Position numbers and translations under genes: made by a program
The notes under the pieces: generated by a model
Database searches by the model: none
What the model saw: the letters and a program-made list of their open reading frames with translations, nothing else
What the model was told of the DNA's origin: nothing
Part shown: positions 56,049 to 64,000 of the stretch, in pieces
Layout of the letters: the number at the start of each line of letters is the position of its first letter
How positions within the stretch are numbered: the first letter of the stretch is position 1
Source: Methylobacterium sp. WL1
GTDB taxonomy: Bacteria; Pseudomonadota; Alphaproteobacteria; Rhizobiales; Beijerinckiaceae
DNA: 64,000 nt
Reading direction: 5' to 3'
Assembly (NCBI RefSeq): GCF_008000895.1
Contig: NZ_CP042823.1
Location: 3,885,001 to 3,949,000 of the forward strand

Positions 56049-57578
56049 ATGGAACGCGCGCAACGCGACAGGCTCGGCCATGGTCCGCAGCAAAGTCCTT
56101 CGCCCGATCTCACCCACGGCCCGTGGCGGCGACGCCTGCGCGCCGCGGCGACGATCCTGATGCGCCGCGAGTGGCTCCTGGTTCTGGTAGCCTTCGGGCT
56201 GGCCGCGGTCGCGGCCGGCATCGTCTATCTATCCCGGCCGACCACGCTGACGGTGGCGGTCGGCCCCCAGGACGGAGCCGAGGCCGCGCTGATCGAGGCC
56301 TACGCGAACGCCCTCGACCGGAGCCGCGAGGACGTGCGCCTCAAGGTCGTCCGCTTCTCGGACGTGCGCGACAGCGCCCTGGCGCTCCAGCGCAACCGGG
56401 CCGACCTCGCGGTGGTGCGGCCGGACGTGTTCCTGCCCGAGAACGGCCTGACGCTGGCGATCCTGCACGACGAAGCCCTGGTGATCGCCGCGCCGGAGGC
56501 CTCCGAGATCGAGGACGTGCCGGCGCTGGCGCGCAAGCGTCTCGGGATCGTCGTGCGCCACAGCGCCGACCTGCCGTTCCTCACCAACCTTCTCTCCTTC
56601 TACGACCTTCTGCCCGACAACCCCGGTGCGGATGCGCCGGAGGCCGAGCCGGCGGCCGAGATCGCATCCGGCCACGTGCAGGTGGTGCCGCTGAAGCTCG
56701 GCGAGGTCGCGACGGCGCTGTCCGAGAAGCGCGTCGACGCGGTGGCGGTGATCGCCAGCCCCGCCTCGAAGATCGCGGGCGCGGTGGTGCGAGCCATTGA
56801 GCAGGGTTCCCCCGATCGGAAGATCGGGTTCGTGTCGATCCCGGACGGGGACGCGATCCTGCAGCGCTTCCCCGAATTGCAATCGCTGTCGATCCCGGCC
56901 GGAACCTTCGGCGGCCGTCCGAAGCGACCGGACGAGGAGGTCCGCACCGTCGGCGCCTCCTACCGCCTGATGGCGCGGGGCTCGGTCAGCCGGGTCGCGA
57001 TCGCCTCGGCGACGCAGCACCTGTTCGAGTGGCGCTCGCGGCTCGCCGCCGCGGCCCCGGCCGCCAAGCTGATGAAGGCGCCGGATTTCGACACCACGGT
57101 CGCGGCGACGTCGGCACGCCTGCCGAACCATCCCGGCGCCGTCGACTATTTCGAGCGCGAGCAGCAGACCTTCCTGGATCGCTACGAGGATTACATCTAC
57201 CTGCTGGCCTTCTTCGGCGGCACGATCGGCTCCGGCATCGCCTGGATCGGGCAGCGGCTGGCCCGCAAGCGCCGGGAGCGGATCGACATCGTGCTCGACC
57301 GCCTGCTCGACATCATGCGCGAGGTTCGGGCCGCCACCAGCGCGGCCGAACTCGACACGATCGCGATCGAGACGGACGGGCTCGTGGCCGACGTCGTCTG
57401 CTACGCCCGGGAGCGCAGCATCGACGCCCGGACCGTGAGCGCGCTGATCCTGGCGGTGGACGGCGTCCACGCGGCGATCTCGGACGCGCGGCGGCGGGCC
57501 GACGATTCGGCGCCAGGGGCGACGGCCAAGCGGCGCACCGCGCGGCTGCTGGCCCTCAACCTGCCGGCCGCGGAATAA
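56049..57578 (+). CDS. TAXI-family solute-binding protein, membrane-anchored
   Basis: About 509 aa. Helix at ~35-60 (REWLLVLVAFGLAAVAAGIVYLS), then a TAXI-type TRAP solute-binding fold (LTVAVGPQDGAEAALIEAY; ADLAVVRPDVF; LGIVVRHSADLPFLTNLLSF), and a second C-terminal helix (YLLAFFGGTIGSGIAWIG) followed by a cytoplasmic helical tail (ERIDIVLDRLLDIMREV). No TRAP permease is nearby; the double anchoring and tail suggest a sensor or fixed receptor rather than a free binding protein. ATG 56049 is my choice; the next ATG is at 56160. Oppositely oriented to recX. Confidence 0.75.
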   Translation: MERAQRDRLGHGPQQSPSPDLTHGPWRRRLRAAATILMRREWLLVLVAFGLAAVAAGIVYLSRPTTLTVAVGPQDGAEAALIEAYANALDRSREDVRLKVVRFSDVRDSALALQRNRADLAVVRPDVFLPENGLTLAILHDEALVIAAPEASEIEDVPALARKRLGIVVRHSADLPFLTNLLSFYDLLPDNPGADAPEAEPAAEIASGHVQVVPLKLGEVATALSEKRVDAVAVIASPASKIAGAVVRAIEQGSPDRKIGFVSIPDGDAILQRFPELQSLSIPAGTFGGRPKRPDEEVRTVGASYRLMARGSVSRVAIASATQHLFEWRSRLAAAAPAAKLMKAPDFDTTVAATSARLPNHPGAVDYFEREQQTFLDRYEDYIYLLAFFGGTIGSGIAWIGQRLARKRRERIDIVLDRLLDIMREVRAATSAAELDTIAIETDGLVADVVCYARERSIDARTVSALILAVDGVHAAISDARRRADDSAPGATAKRRTARLLALNLPAAE

Positions 57579-57684
57579 CGGTGGCCGTCCGCGCCGGCGC
57601 CCGCGTCGACGCGGAATGGTATGCGGGTCGGGAGGGACCACTGTGTCCCGTGCATCACCGCCCGGCTGGCGGCGTAGGCATATC

Positions 57685-60492
57685 ATGCTAACGGGGGGCA
57701 TGTTCGATCCCGCCGCCGCCCTCGAAACGGTCCTTGCCAACCTCGACCGCGAAGCCCGCGAGCCGACCAAGCTGCGCGCCGCACTCGTGCCCGAGTTGCG
57801 CCGGGTCATCGAGGACGGCCACCGCGCCGCGGAGGCGCAGCTTCTGCAGGACCGCAACGGCCTTGGCTGCGCACAGGCCTTGTCGAACCTGACCGACGCC
57901 GTGGTGCAGACGATCCACGACGCGGTGGTGCGGCAGCTCTACCCCAACGACAACCCCTCGACCGGCGAGCAGCTCGCCGTGGTCGCCACCGGCGGCTACG
58001 GCCGGGGCACGATGGCGCCGGGCTCCGACATCGATCTGCTGTTCCTGCTGCCGTACAAGCAGACCGCGTGGTCGGAGAGCGTCGTCGAGGCGATGCTCTA
58101 CGTCCTGTGGGACCTGAAGCTGAAGGTCGGCCACGCCACCCGCTCCGTGGAGGAATGCCTCCGCGAGGCAAAGGCCGACATGACGATCCGCACCGCGCTC
58201 CTCGAGGCGCGCTACCTGTTCGGCACCCGGATCCTGTTCGAGGAGCTGGTGACGCGCTTCGACGCCGAGCTGGTGATCGGCTCGGCCGCCGAGTTCGTCG
58301 ACGCCAAGCTGCGCGAGCGCGACGCCCGGGTCTCGAAGGCGGGCACCTCGCGTTACCTGGTCGAGCCCAACGTCAAGGACGGCAAGGGCGGCCTGCGCGA
58401 CCTGAACACGCTGTTCTGGATCGCCAAGTACACCTACCGGGTGCGCGACCAGATCGAGCTCGTCGGCGCCGGCCTGTTCACCCAGGAGGAATACGCGCTG
58501 TTCGAGCGCTGCGACGAGTTCCTGTGGCGGGTCCGCTGCCACATGCACTTCGTCACCAAGCGGGCGGAGGAGCGGCTGTCCTTCGGGCTGCAGCCGCGGA
58601 TCGCCGAGCGCTTCGGCTACGAGGCGCGGGGCGGCCTGTCCGGGGTCGAGCGCTTCATGAAGGCGTATTTCCGCGTCGCCAAGGACGTGGGCGACCTCAC
58701 CGCCATCGTCTGCGCCGAGCTGGAGGCGCGCCACGCCAAGCGCACGCCGGTGCTCGACCGCTGGATCGGCCGGTTCCGCGACCGCTTCCGCGCCACCGCG
58801 ATCGAGGCCGAGGATTTCTGGATCGACCACGGCCGGGTGAACCTGCGCGCCGAGGACGCGTTCGAGCGCGACCCGGTCAACCTGATCCGCCTGTTCTGGC
58901 TGGCCGACCGCCACAACCTCGCGATCCACCCGGACGCCAAGCGCCTGGCGAACCGGTCGCGCCGGCTCATCACCCCGACCCTGCGGGCGGATCCGGAAGC
59001 CAACCGGCTGTTCATCGACATCCTGACCTCGCGCAACGCCCCCGAGGAGGCCCTGCGCGAGATGAACGAGGCCGGCGTGCTGGGTCGCTTCATCCCGGAT
59101 TTCGGCCGCATCGTCGCGATGATGCAGTTCAACATGTACCACCACTTCACGGTGGACGAGCACCTGCTGCGCACCGTCGGCATCCTGGCTGCCATCGAGT
59201 CGGGCCGCGCCGAGGAGGCCTACCCACTGGTCTCGCGCCTGATCCACACGATCCACAACCGCACGGCGCTCTACGCCGCGATCCTGCTGCACGACATCGC
59301 CAAGGGCCGACCCGAGGACCACTCGATCGCCGGGGCGGCCATCGCCGCGCGGCTCTGCCCGCGCTTCGGGCTGACCGAGGCCGAGACCGAGACCGTGGCC
59401 TGGCTGGTCGAGCATCACCTGCTGATGTCGATGACCGCGCAGAGCCGCGACCTGTCGGACGGCAAGACGATCGAGCGATTCGCCTCGGTGGTGCAGAGCC
59501 TGGAGCGGCTGAAGCTCCTGACCATCCTGACGGTGGCCGACATCAGCGCGGTCGGCCCCGGGGTCTGGACCGCCTGGAAGGGCACCCTGGTCCGCACCCT
59601 CTACGACGAGACCGAGGTGTTCCTCTCGGGCGGCCATTCCGAGATCGCCCGCACCGACCGGGTGCGCCTGGTCCAGATGAGCCTGCGCGAACAGCTGCCC
59701 GGCTGGGCCTCGGAGGAGTTCGACGCCTACGCGGCGCGCCACGGCCAGGCCTACTGGCTGAAGGTCGACAGCCCGCGCCAGATCAAGAACGCGGTCTTCC
59801 TCCGCGACGTGCTGAGCGAGGGCCGCACCAGCGCCACCGACGTGGCCCTGGATCCGGTGCGGGGCGTGACCGAGGTCACGATCTACTCGCCGGACCACCC
59901 GCGCCTGCTCGCGATCGTCACGGGGGCCTGCGCGGCGGCCGGCAGCAACATCGTCGATGCGCAGATCTTCACCACCACCGACGGCTTCGCCCTCGACACG
60001 ATCTTCATCTCCCGGGCCTTCGAGCGCGACGAGGACGAGTTGCGCCGGAGCAGGCGCATCACGGCCGCGATCGAGCGCTCCCTGAAGGGCGAGATCCGCA
60101 TCGCCGACCTCGTGGCCGACAAGCACCCGCCGACCAGCGCCCAGGCCAAGACCTTCCTGGTGCCGCCGGATGTCGGGATCGACAACGCCCTGTCGAGCCG
60201 CGAGACCGTGGTGGAGGTGACCGGCCTCGACCGGCCGGGCCTGCTCTACGAGCTGACCACGGCGTTCGGCCGGCTGTCGCTCAACATCACCTCGGCGCAC
60301 GTGGCCACCTTCGGCGAGCGCGCGGTGGACGTCTTCTACGTCACCGACCTCACCGGCACGCGGGTGACGCAGCCCGACCGGCAGGCGGCGATCCGCAAGG
60401 CGATGCTCGAGGTGTTCGCGGGCGACGTCGCCGTCCTCCGGGCCGAGGGCCTGGAAGCCCTGGTCGCCGCGCCGCCGCCGCGCGAGGCGTGA
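57685..60492 (+). CDS. glnD: [Protein-PII] uridylyltransferase/uridylyl-removing enzyme
   Basis: Master nitrogen sensor that uridylylates PII when glutamine is low and reverses this when it is high. About 935 aa: nucleotidyltransferase GGYGRGTMAPGSDIDLLFL (~100-118), PII-uridylyl region, HD domain (YAAILLHDIAKGR ... VEHHLLMS), and two C-terminal ACT domains (EVTIYSPDHPRLLAIVTG and VEVTGLDRPGLLYELTTAFG). ATG 57685 and ATG 57700 are both plausible starts; the GTG 57616 extension is unlikely. Confidence 0.95.
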   Translation: MLTGGMFDPAAALETVLANLDREAREPTKLRAALVPELRRVIEDGHRAAEAQLLQDRNGLGCAQALSNLTDAVVQTIHDAVVRQLYPNDNPSTGEQLAVVATGGYGRGTMAPGSDIDLLFLLPYKQTAWSESVVEAMLYVLWDLKLKVGHATRSVEECLREAKADMTIRTALLEARYLFGTRILFEELVTRFDAELVIGSAAEFVDAKLRERDARVSKAGTSRYLVEPNVKDGKGGLRDLNTLFWIAKYTYRVRDQIELVGAGLFTQEEYALFERCDEFLWRVRCHMHFVTKRAEERLSFGLQPRIAERFGYEARGGLSGVERFMKAYFRVAKDVGDLTAIVCAELEARHAKRTPVLDRWIGRFRDRFRATAIEAEDFWIDHGRVNLRAEDAFERDPVNLIRLFWLADRHNLAIHPDAKRLANRSRRLITPTLRADPEANRLFIDILTSRNAPEEALREMNEAGVLGRFIPDFGRIVAMMQFNMYHHFTVDEHLLRTVGILAAIESGRAEEAYPLVSRLIHTIHNRTALYAAILLHDIAKGRPEDHSIAGAAIAARLCPRFGLTEAETETVAWLVEHHLLMSMTAQSRDLSDGKTIERFASVVQSLERLKLLTILTVADISAVGPGVWTAWKGTLVRTLYDETEVFLSGGHSEIARTDRVRLVQMSLREQLPGWASEEFDAYAARHGQAYWLKVDSPRQIKNAVFLRDVLSEGRTSATDVALDPVRGVTEVTIYSPDHPRLLAIVTGACAAAGSNIVDAQIFTTTDGFALDTIFISRAFERDEDELRRSRRITAAIERSLKGEIRIADLVADKHPPTSAQAKTFLVPPDVGIDNALSSRETVVEVTGLDRPGLLYELTTAFGRLSLNITSAHVATFGERAVDVFYVTDLTGTRVTQPDRQAAIRKAMLEVFAGDVAVLRAEGLEALVAAPPPREA

Positions 60493-60580
60493 GCGTGCGG
60501 GTTGATTTCGGCCGCCCCGGGCCAGATATCAGCGCCGAATTCGATTCTCCTCCCCCCTCCTTGCCGACGACTGAACCGCG

Positions 60581-61210
60581 ATGACGAGCAACGACATGTC
60601 CCAGGACGACCAGCGCCAGACCACGGTCGAGGCCGGTGCCAGCGCGGCCCAGGAGACCACGTCGCCGGGCACGGGCGCCGCCGCGGCGTCCGTCGATCCG
60701 GTGGCCGAGGCCCTGGCCCTCCTCACCGCCGAGCGCGACGAGCTGAAGGACCGGATGCTGCGCACGCTGGCCGAGATGGAGAACCTGCGCCGCCGGACCG
60801 AGCGGGAGATCGCGGATGCGCGCGCCTACGCGGTCACGAACTTCGCCCGCGACGTTCTGAATGTCGCCGACAACATCCACCGGGCCCTCGACAGCGTCCC
60901 GGGGGACGCGAAGGCCGCCGCGGACGGCGCCTTCAAGGGGCTGATCGACGGCATCGAGCTGACCGAGCGCGACCTGGCCAAGACCCTGGAGCGGCACGGG
61001 GTGAAGCCCGTCGAGCCGGAGGGCCAGAAGTTCGACCCGAACCGGCACCAGGCCATGTTCGAGGTGCCGAACCCCGATGTCCCGGCCGGCACCGTCGTGC
61101 AGGTCGTGCAGACCGGCTACGTGATCGGCGAGCGGGTACTCCGCCCGGCGCTGGTCGGCGTCGCCAAGGGCGGCCCCAAGGCGGCCGCGAACCCCGCCGA
61201 CGCCGCCTGA
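60581..61210 (+). CDS. grpE: Nucleotide exchange factor GrpE
   Basis: DnaK co-chaperone. 209 aa: disordered acidic N-terminus, long coiled coil ([34 protein letters not shown]) and a C-terminal beta domain ([37 protein letters not shown]), all typical. ATG 60581; ATG 60596 also in frame. Ends one base before the convergent phospholipase-like gene. Confidence 0.96.
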   Translation: MTSNDMSQDDQRQTTVEAGASAAQETTSPGTGAAAASVDPVAEALALLTAERDELKDRMLRTLAEMENLRRRTEREIADARAYAVTNFARDVLNVADNIHRALDSVPGDAKAAADGAFKGLIDGIELTERDLAKTLERHGVKPVEPEGQKFDPNRHQAMFEVPNPDVPAGTVVQVVQTGYVIGERVLRPALVGVAKGGPKAAANPADAA

Positions 61211-61603
61211 TCAGCGGATCTGCCCCGACGCGTCCGCGCAAGGCAGCGCGGTCGCGAAGTCCGCGATGAACCGCGCCGTCTGCCGCGTCTCGACCGGCGA
61301 CCACGGATCGCGGGCGACCAGACCCGCCTCGACTTCGAGACGTCGATTGCAGGCGCAGGCCGGCAGCAGCCCTAAAGCTGGATCCGGCCAGCAGGCATCG
61401 TGATGCGCGCAAGCGAGATCGAGCGCGTCGATCGGCGCGTAGCCGGGGCCGCGGTTCCCCGGACCACAGAAATTGCCGTGGATCAGGAGCGCGCCCCGGC
61501 TTGAGGGCCCGGGCGGCACGATCTCCTGCGCAGCCGCGGCACCGACGGTGAGACCGAGGGTCAGCAGGGCCGTCGCAATGGGGGTCAGGCTGGGAGCGTT
61601 CAC
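61211..61603 (-). CDS. Exported phospholipase A2-like protein
   Basis: About 130 aa. GTG 61603 with AGGA upstream gives a clean signal peptide (IATALLTLGLTVGAAAAQ); an ATG at 61660 adds a basic tail. The mature domain contains the PLA2-type core HGNFCGPGN, then LDLACAHHDACW: the Ca2+-loop and the His-Asp catalytic pair in a C-x2-HD-x-C context. Probably secreted or periplasmic; lipid specificity unknown. Confidence 0.8.
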   Translation of the reverse strand: MNAPSLTPIATALLTLGLTVGAAAAQEIVPPGPSSRGALLIHGNFCGPGNRGPGYAPIDALDLACAHHDACWPDPALGLLPACACNRRLEVEAGLVARDPWSPVETRQTARFIADFATALPCADASGQIR

Positions 61604-61784
61604 GGCCGATCCTGCATCGGTGATGCCTCCTGACGCCACGCGGCGGGACCGGCGCGGCATTCAGCATCCGTGTGACCCGACTGGCGCGGACGATCCCGGC
61701 CGGCCGATGGGTTCGCGGAGCCGAACACCGTGCATTGCGGCCGAGCGGAACGATATCGTCAAGATCGCTCGCCGCGAATGTTGA

Positions 61785-61994
61785 CTAAAATCGGTACTTC
61801 ACACCGGCACGCGTCGACGCGGATCCCAAATCCTGTTTGCCGGCACCGCAATACGTCGGATCTCTGACGTTGTAGTATCCAGCCGGCTGACCCGGTGGCT
61901 GAACCGGAGATGCCCAGCCCCTCCATCCTGGCGAAGCGTTCTCCCTTAGCTGCGTGGGCCAGACCGCGTATTCGAGGCCCCTGCCCGTCGCACC
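61785..61994 (-). pseudogene. C-terminal remnant of an outer-membrane beta-barrel protein
   Basis: A ~69-codon stretch reads in one frame and ends in RAGVKYRF and TAG (61785-61787): a terminal Phe preceded by alternating residues, the usual BAM recognition end. Upstream it reads NVRDPTYCGAGKQDLGSAST and EYAVWPTQLRENASPGW. No start codon or barrel body precedes it. It lies in the 433-bp gap 61604-62036, which otherwise shows nothing I can support. Confidence 0.45.
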
Positions 61995-62036
61995 AGCCGA
62001 GCGCGTGCCGCGCCCGGGCGGCGGTCGCGCGAGGCT

Positions 62037-62150
62037 TCAGAGGGCGAGCAGCAGCAGCCCGATGACGGTCACGGAGAGGATGAGGCAGAGGGCGAGATCG
62101 AGGATCGGCGCACCGCCGCAGTTCGGCACCTGACGATCACGGTCGGTCAT
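62037..62150 (-). CDS. Possible small single-helix membrane protein
   Basis: 37 codons from ATG 62150: a short polar start with one Cys, then a helix (LALCLILSVTVIGLLLLAL) ending at the stop. Looks like a micropeptide, but no homologue is known to me; could be chance. Confidence 0.35.
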   Translation of the reverse strand: MTDRDRQVPNCGGAPILDLALCLILSVTVIGLLLLAL

Positions 62151-62167
62151 GACCCGGGACACGGCGA

Positions 62168-62482
62168 TCACGACCGGGAACCCACGCGTGGGCGGCTCAG
62201 CGCGGCGTCCGTTTGCAGGTGCGGGTGCCCATAGGCGTGGAGAGCCGCCGCGTTCCGTAGGATGACGGGTGCGGCGGCCTGCGACCCCGTCGTCTCGCCG
62301 GCCAGGTGAGCCGTGTCGGCGACGGCGGTCCCCAGGGCGGGCAGTGCGAGCGCTGTGAGGAGGCAGGCGATCCGCCGCAGCCGCGGCACGGGATCGGATT
62401 GGCGGGGCCGACAGGGCGCCTTCGTGGGCAGCGTGAGCGGCGGCAGCGCCTCGGCGGTCAGTCTGCGCATCTTGGCACTCAT
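62168..62482 (-). CDS. Hypothetical protein divergent from DUF6502 gene
   Basis: About 104 aa from ATG 62482 (an alternative is ATG 62470). A basic N-terminus and a hydrophobic segment (IACLLTALALPALGTAVADTA) resemble a late or atypical signal sequence. No family recognised. It faces the palindromic operators at 62502-62552 and 62590-62612. Confidence 0.45.
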   Translation of the reverse strand: MSAKMRRLTAEALPPLTLPTKAPCRPRQSDPVPRLRRIACLLTALALPALGTAVADTAHLAGETTGSQAAAPVILRNAAALHAYGHPHLQTDAALSRPRVGSRS

Positions 62483-62501
62483 CGTCCTAGCCCCGTCAAG
62501 A

Positions 62502-62612
62502 ACGTGGGAAATTTGACCACGCACACCAGTTATGTGTGTAAAATTCCCACGTCAACGAAAAATCGACGGTCCAGGGTGTGGTTGCACACGTCGTGGGATT
62601 GTCTCCCACGAC
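62502..62612. promoter_or_regulatory. Two CGTGGGA palindromes in the divergent promoter region
   Basis: Site 1: ACGTGGGAA (62502-62510) facing TTCCCACGT (62544-62552). Site 2: GTCGTGGGA (62590-62598) facing TCCCACGAC (62604-62612), perfect 9-bp arms, 5-nt spacer. The shared half-site CGTGGGA occurs four times in 111 bp. Site 1 is 20 bp from the minus-strand start and site 2 is 22 bp from the DUF6502 start, as expected of operators. Confidence 0.55.
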
Positions 62613-62633
62613 ACATCGTCTAACCCTACGAGC

Positions 62634-63479
62634 ATGTCCGAGACCCCCGCCACGAAACCGGAGGGCGCCAGCCTGCATGCGCCGCTGGCCCGGCTGCTGC
62701 GCCCGCTGGTGCGCCTGCTCGTAGCGCGCGGGATCACATTCCCGGCGCTTACCGACCTGTTGCGCGAACTCTACGTGAACGTCGCCGAGTACGATTTCGC
62801 TCTGCCCGGCAAGGAGCAGACCGACAGCCGGGTCTCGTTGTTGACCGGCATCCACCGGAAGGAAGTGCGGCGCCTGCGCGGGGCCGGGGCGCCGGTGAGC
62901 GCCGTGCCGGCCGTGGTCTCGCGCACGAGCCGGATCATCGCACGCTGGATCGCCGACCCGGCCTTCACCGATCCGCAGGGCCAGCCGCTGCCGCTGCCAC
63001 GGACAGCGGATGCGGGCGCGCCGTCCTTCGAGGTCCTGGTCTCCGGCATCACCCGCGACCTGCGCCCCCGCGCGGTGCTCGACGAGTGGCTCGACCGCGG
63101 GCTCGCCTCCCTGGACCCGCAGGACCGGATCGTTCTGGCCGAGGCGGCCTACGTGCCGCGCGGGGATGGTTCGGCCGAGCCGCAGCTCTACTATTTCGGC
63201 CGCAACCTGCACGACCATATCGCGGCCAGTGTCGCCAACATCGTCGGCGACAAACCGCGCTTCCTCGAGCGGGCCGTGCATTACGACGGGCTGTCCGAGG
63301 CGCTTGCGGTCAAGCTCGAGGCGCGGGCCCGCGAGATCGCCATGGAGGCCCTGCAGCAGGCCAACCGCGAGGCGCATGCCGCCTGCCAGACCGATTCCGG
63401 CGGCGATCACCGGTGGAACTTCGGCCTCTACGTCTACGCCGAGGCCGCCCCGCCGGCCCGGTCGACGGACGGGCGCTGA
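62634..63479 (+). CDS. DUF6502 family protein
   Basis: 281 aa. Matches DUF6502: the N-terminal LLRPLVRLLVARGITFPALT helix pair, then SRVSLLTGIHRKEVRRLRG, which has the feel of a winged helix-turn-helix, and a C-terminal LYYFGRNLHDHIAASVANI block. The HTH-like part makes it a candidate DNA-binding protein for the palindromes 22 bp upstream. ATG 62634. 11 bp before the DUF5666 gene, so co-transcribed. Confidence 0.85.
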   Translation: MSETPATKPEGASLHAPLARLLRPLVRLLVARGITFPALTDLLRELYVNVAEYDFALPGKEQTDSRVSLLTGIHRKEVRRLRGAGAPVSAVPAVVSRTSRIIARWIADPAFTDPQGQPLPLPRTADAGAPSFEVLVSGITRDLRPRAVLDEWLDRGLASLDPQDRIVLAEAAYVPRGDGSAEPQLYYFGRNLHDHIAASVANIVGDKPRFLERAVHYDGLSEALAVKLEARAREIAMEALQQANREAHAACQTDSGGDHRWNFGLYVYAEAAPPARSTDGR

Positions 63480-63490
63480 GAGGCAGGCCG

Positions 63491-64000
63491 GTGCAATCCT
63501 CGCCAAACCGCCGATTCGTCCTCCGCCTGCTCGCGGGCACCGCCAGCCTGCTGCCGGGCGCCGCCCTGCCCCAGGAAAACCCGCGCGACCAGGGCATCGG
63601 CGGCACCGGCATGAAGATGACCGACGAGCCGAAGGACGGTGCCCTCGGCGAGGGCGACCGCGGCATCGGCGGCACCGGAGTGATCGGCACGATCCGTCGC
63701 TTCGGCTCGATAGTCGTCAACGACCTGCGCATCGCCTACCCGCCCGAGGTCGCGGTGGAGATCGACGGGGAGCCCGCCAAGGCGGCCGACCTGAAGATCG
63801 GCCAGGTCGTGCACGTGGTCGCCCGGCCGGAGCGTGGCGGCCTGGGCACAAGCCGCATCGACGTGGTCAGCGAGGTGGTCGGGCCGGTGGAATCGCTCGC
63901 GCCCGGGCGGATGATCGTGCTCGGCCAGCGGGTCTCCACCGGTGACCTGGCGGGGGACTGGAAGCCCGGCACCCGCGTCGCCGTGAGCGGCCTGCGCCGG
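63491..64000 (+). CDS. DUF5666 domain exported protein, cut by window end
   Basis: Partial: at least 170 aa without a stop. GTG 63491 with GAGAGG upstream; NRRFVLRLLAGTASLLPGAA looks like a Tat-type or Sec signal. Two GIGGTG repeats flank an acidic linker, followed by a DUF5666 beta domain (GVIGTIRRFGSIVVNDLRI, VARPE, EVVGPVESL). Periplasmic or surface role unknown; paired with DUF6502. Confidence 0.8.
   Translation, partial: MQSSPNRRFVLRLLAGTASLLPGAALPQENPRDQGIGGTGMKMTDEPKDGALGEGDRGIGGTGVIGTIRRFGSIVVNDLRIAYPPEVAVEIDGEPAKAADLKIGQVVHVVARPERGGLGTSRIDVVSEVVGPVESLAPGRMIVLGQRVSTGDLAGDWKPGTRVAVSGLRR

Noticed and set aside
57688..60300. 870-codon open frame opposite glnD
   Set aside because: Antisense shadow of a clear GlnD; no motif or start signal.
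1..64000. tRNA, rRNA, tmRNA, CRISPR arrays, prophage or complete IS elements
   Set aside because: Looked for in intergenic spaces by eye; no cloverleaf, repeat-spacer pattern, transposase or phage gene seen. A covariance-model scan was not possible.

Overview
This 64 kb chromosomal window is GC-rich and densely coded on both strands. It looks like an alphaproteobacterium of the Rhizobiales, most likely Methylobacterium or Methylorubrum. The evidence is the C4-pathway 5-aminolevulinate synthase, the murA-DUF2948-hisD-UPF0262-phosphatase gene order, the rpmH-rnpA-yidC-engB operon, IalB and transglutaminase-like (BTLCP) proteins, a four-cysteine cytochrome c of the methanol-metabolism-related type, and Rhizobiales-style palindromic intergenic repeats. 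I saw no rRNA, tRNA, CRISPR array, prophage or complete insertion sequence.

Layout. 0-7 kb: nth, purC, two large GT2 glycosyltransferases in tandem, two exported proteins. 7-9.6 kb: a YgjP-like metalloprotease and a small Flp-pilus island (CpaA peptidase, Flp pilin, secretin N-domain protein). 9.7-11.3 kb: an RraA-like protein and a metallophosphatase. 11-15 kb (minus): the rpmH-rnpA-yidC-engB-DUF423 operon. 15-18 kb: apt, an inositol monophosphatase, hemA. 18.6-24.2 kb (plus): a 59-aa protein, murA, a HigA-like antitoxin, DUF2948, hisD, UPF0262, a LMW phosphatase. 24-27 kb: small exported proteins, a LapG-like BTLCP protease with two CtrA-type boxes, the methanol-type cytochrome. 27.5-32.6 kb: a FIST protein translationally coupled to a hybrid kinase (NosP/NahK-like), a DHA2 transporter, an SDR. 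32.6-37.5 kb: a SWIB protein, DUF2721, PRC-barrel proteins, a lipoprotein and a cluster of frameshifts. 37.7-43.4 kb: an ABC exporter, glutaminase, an MFS carrier, an adenosine kinase-like enzyme. 43.4-49 kb: an MCP, a quinone oxidoreductase, a PAS hybrid kinase, GrpB. 49-56 kb: DNA repair (polA, UdgX fusion, radical SAM partner, recX). 56-64 kb: a TAXI-type binding protein, glnD, grpE, a phospholipase A2-like protein, an outer-membrane-protein remnant, and a DUF6502-DUF5666 pair behind a palindromic control region.

Most of the window is housekeeping. The parts most worth following are the coupled radical SAM/UdgX repair pair, the FIST-kinase pair, the CtrA-type boxes by the BTLCP gene, and the DUF6502/DUF5666 locus with two CGTGGGA-type palindromes.

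At least six otherwise well-conserved coding regions are broken by one-base shifts (poly-proline protein, PRC-barrel, MFS, polA, recX and perhaps the second glycosyltransferase), several at G/C runs. The inactivated-looking polA makes assembly or sequencing indels the likeliest cause for at least some, so these calls should be read with that in mind.
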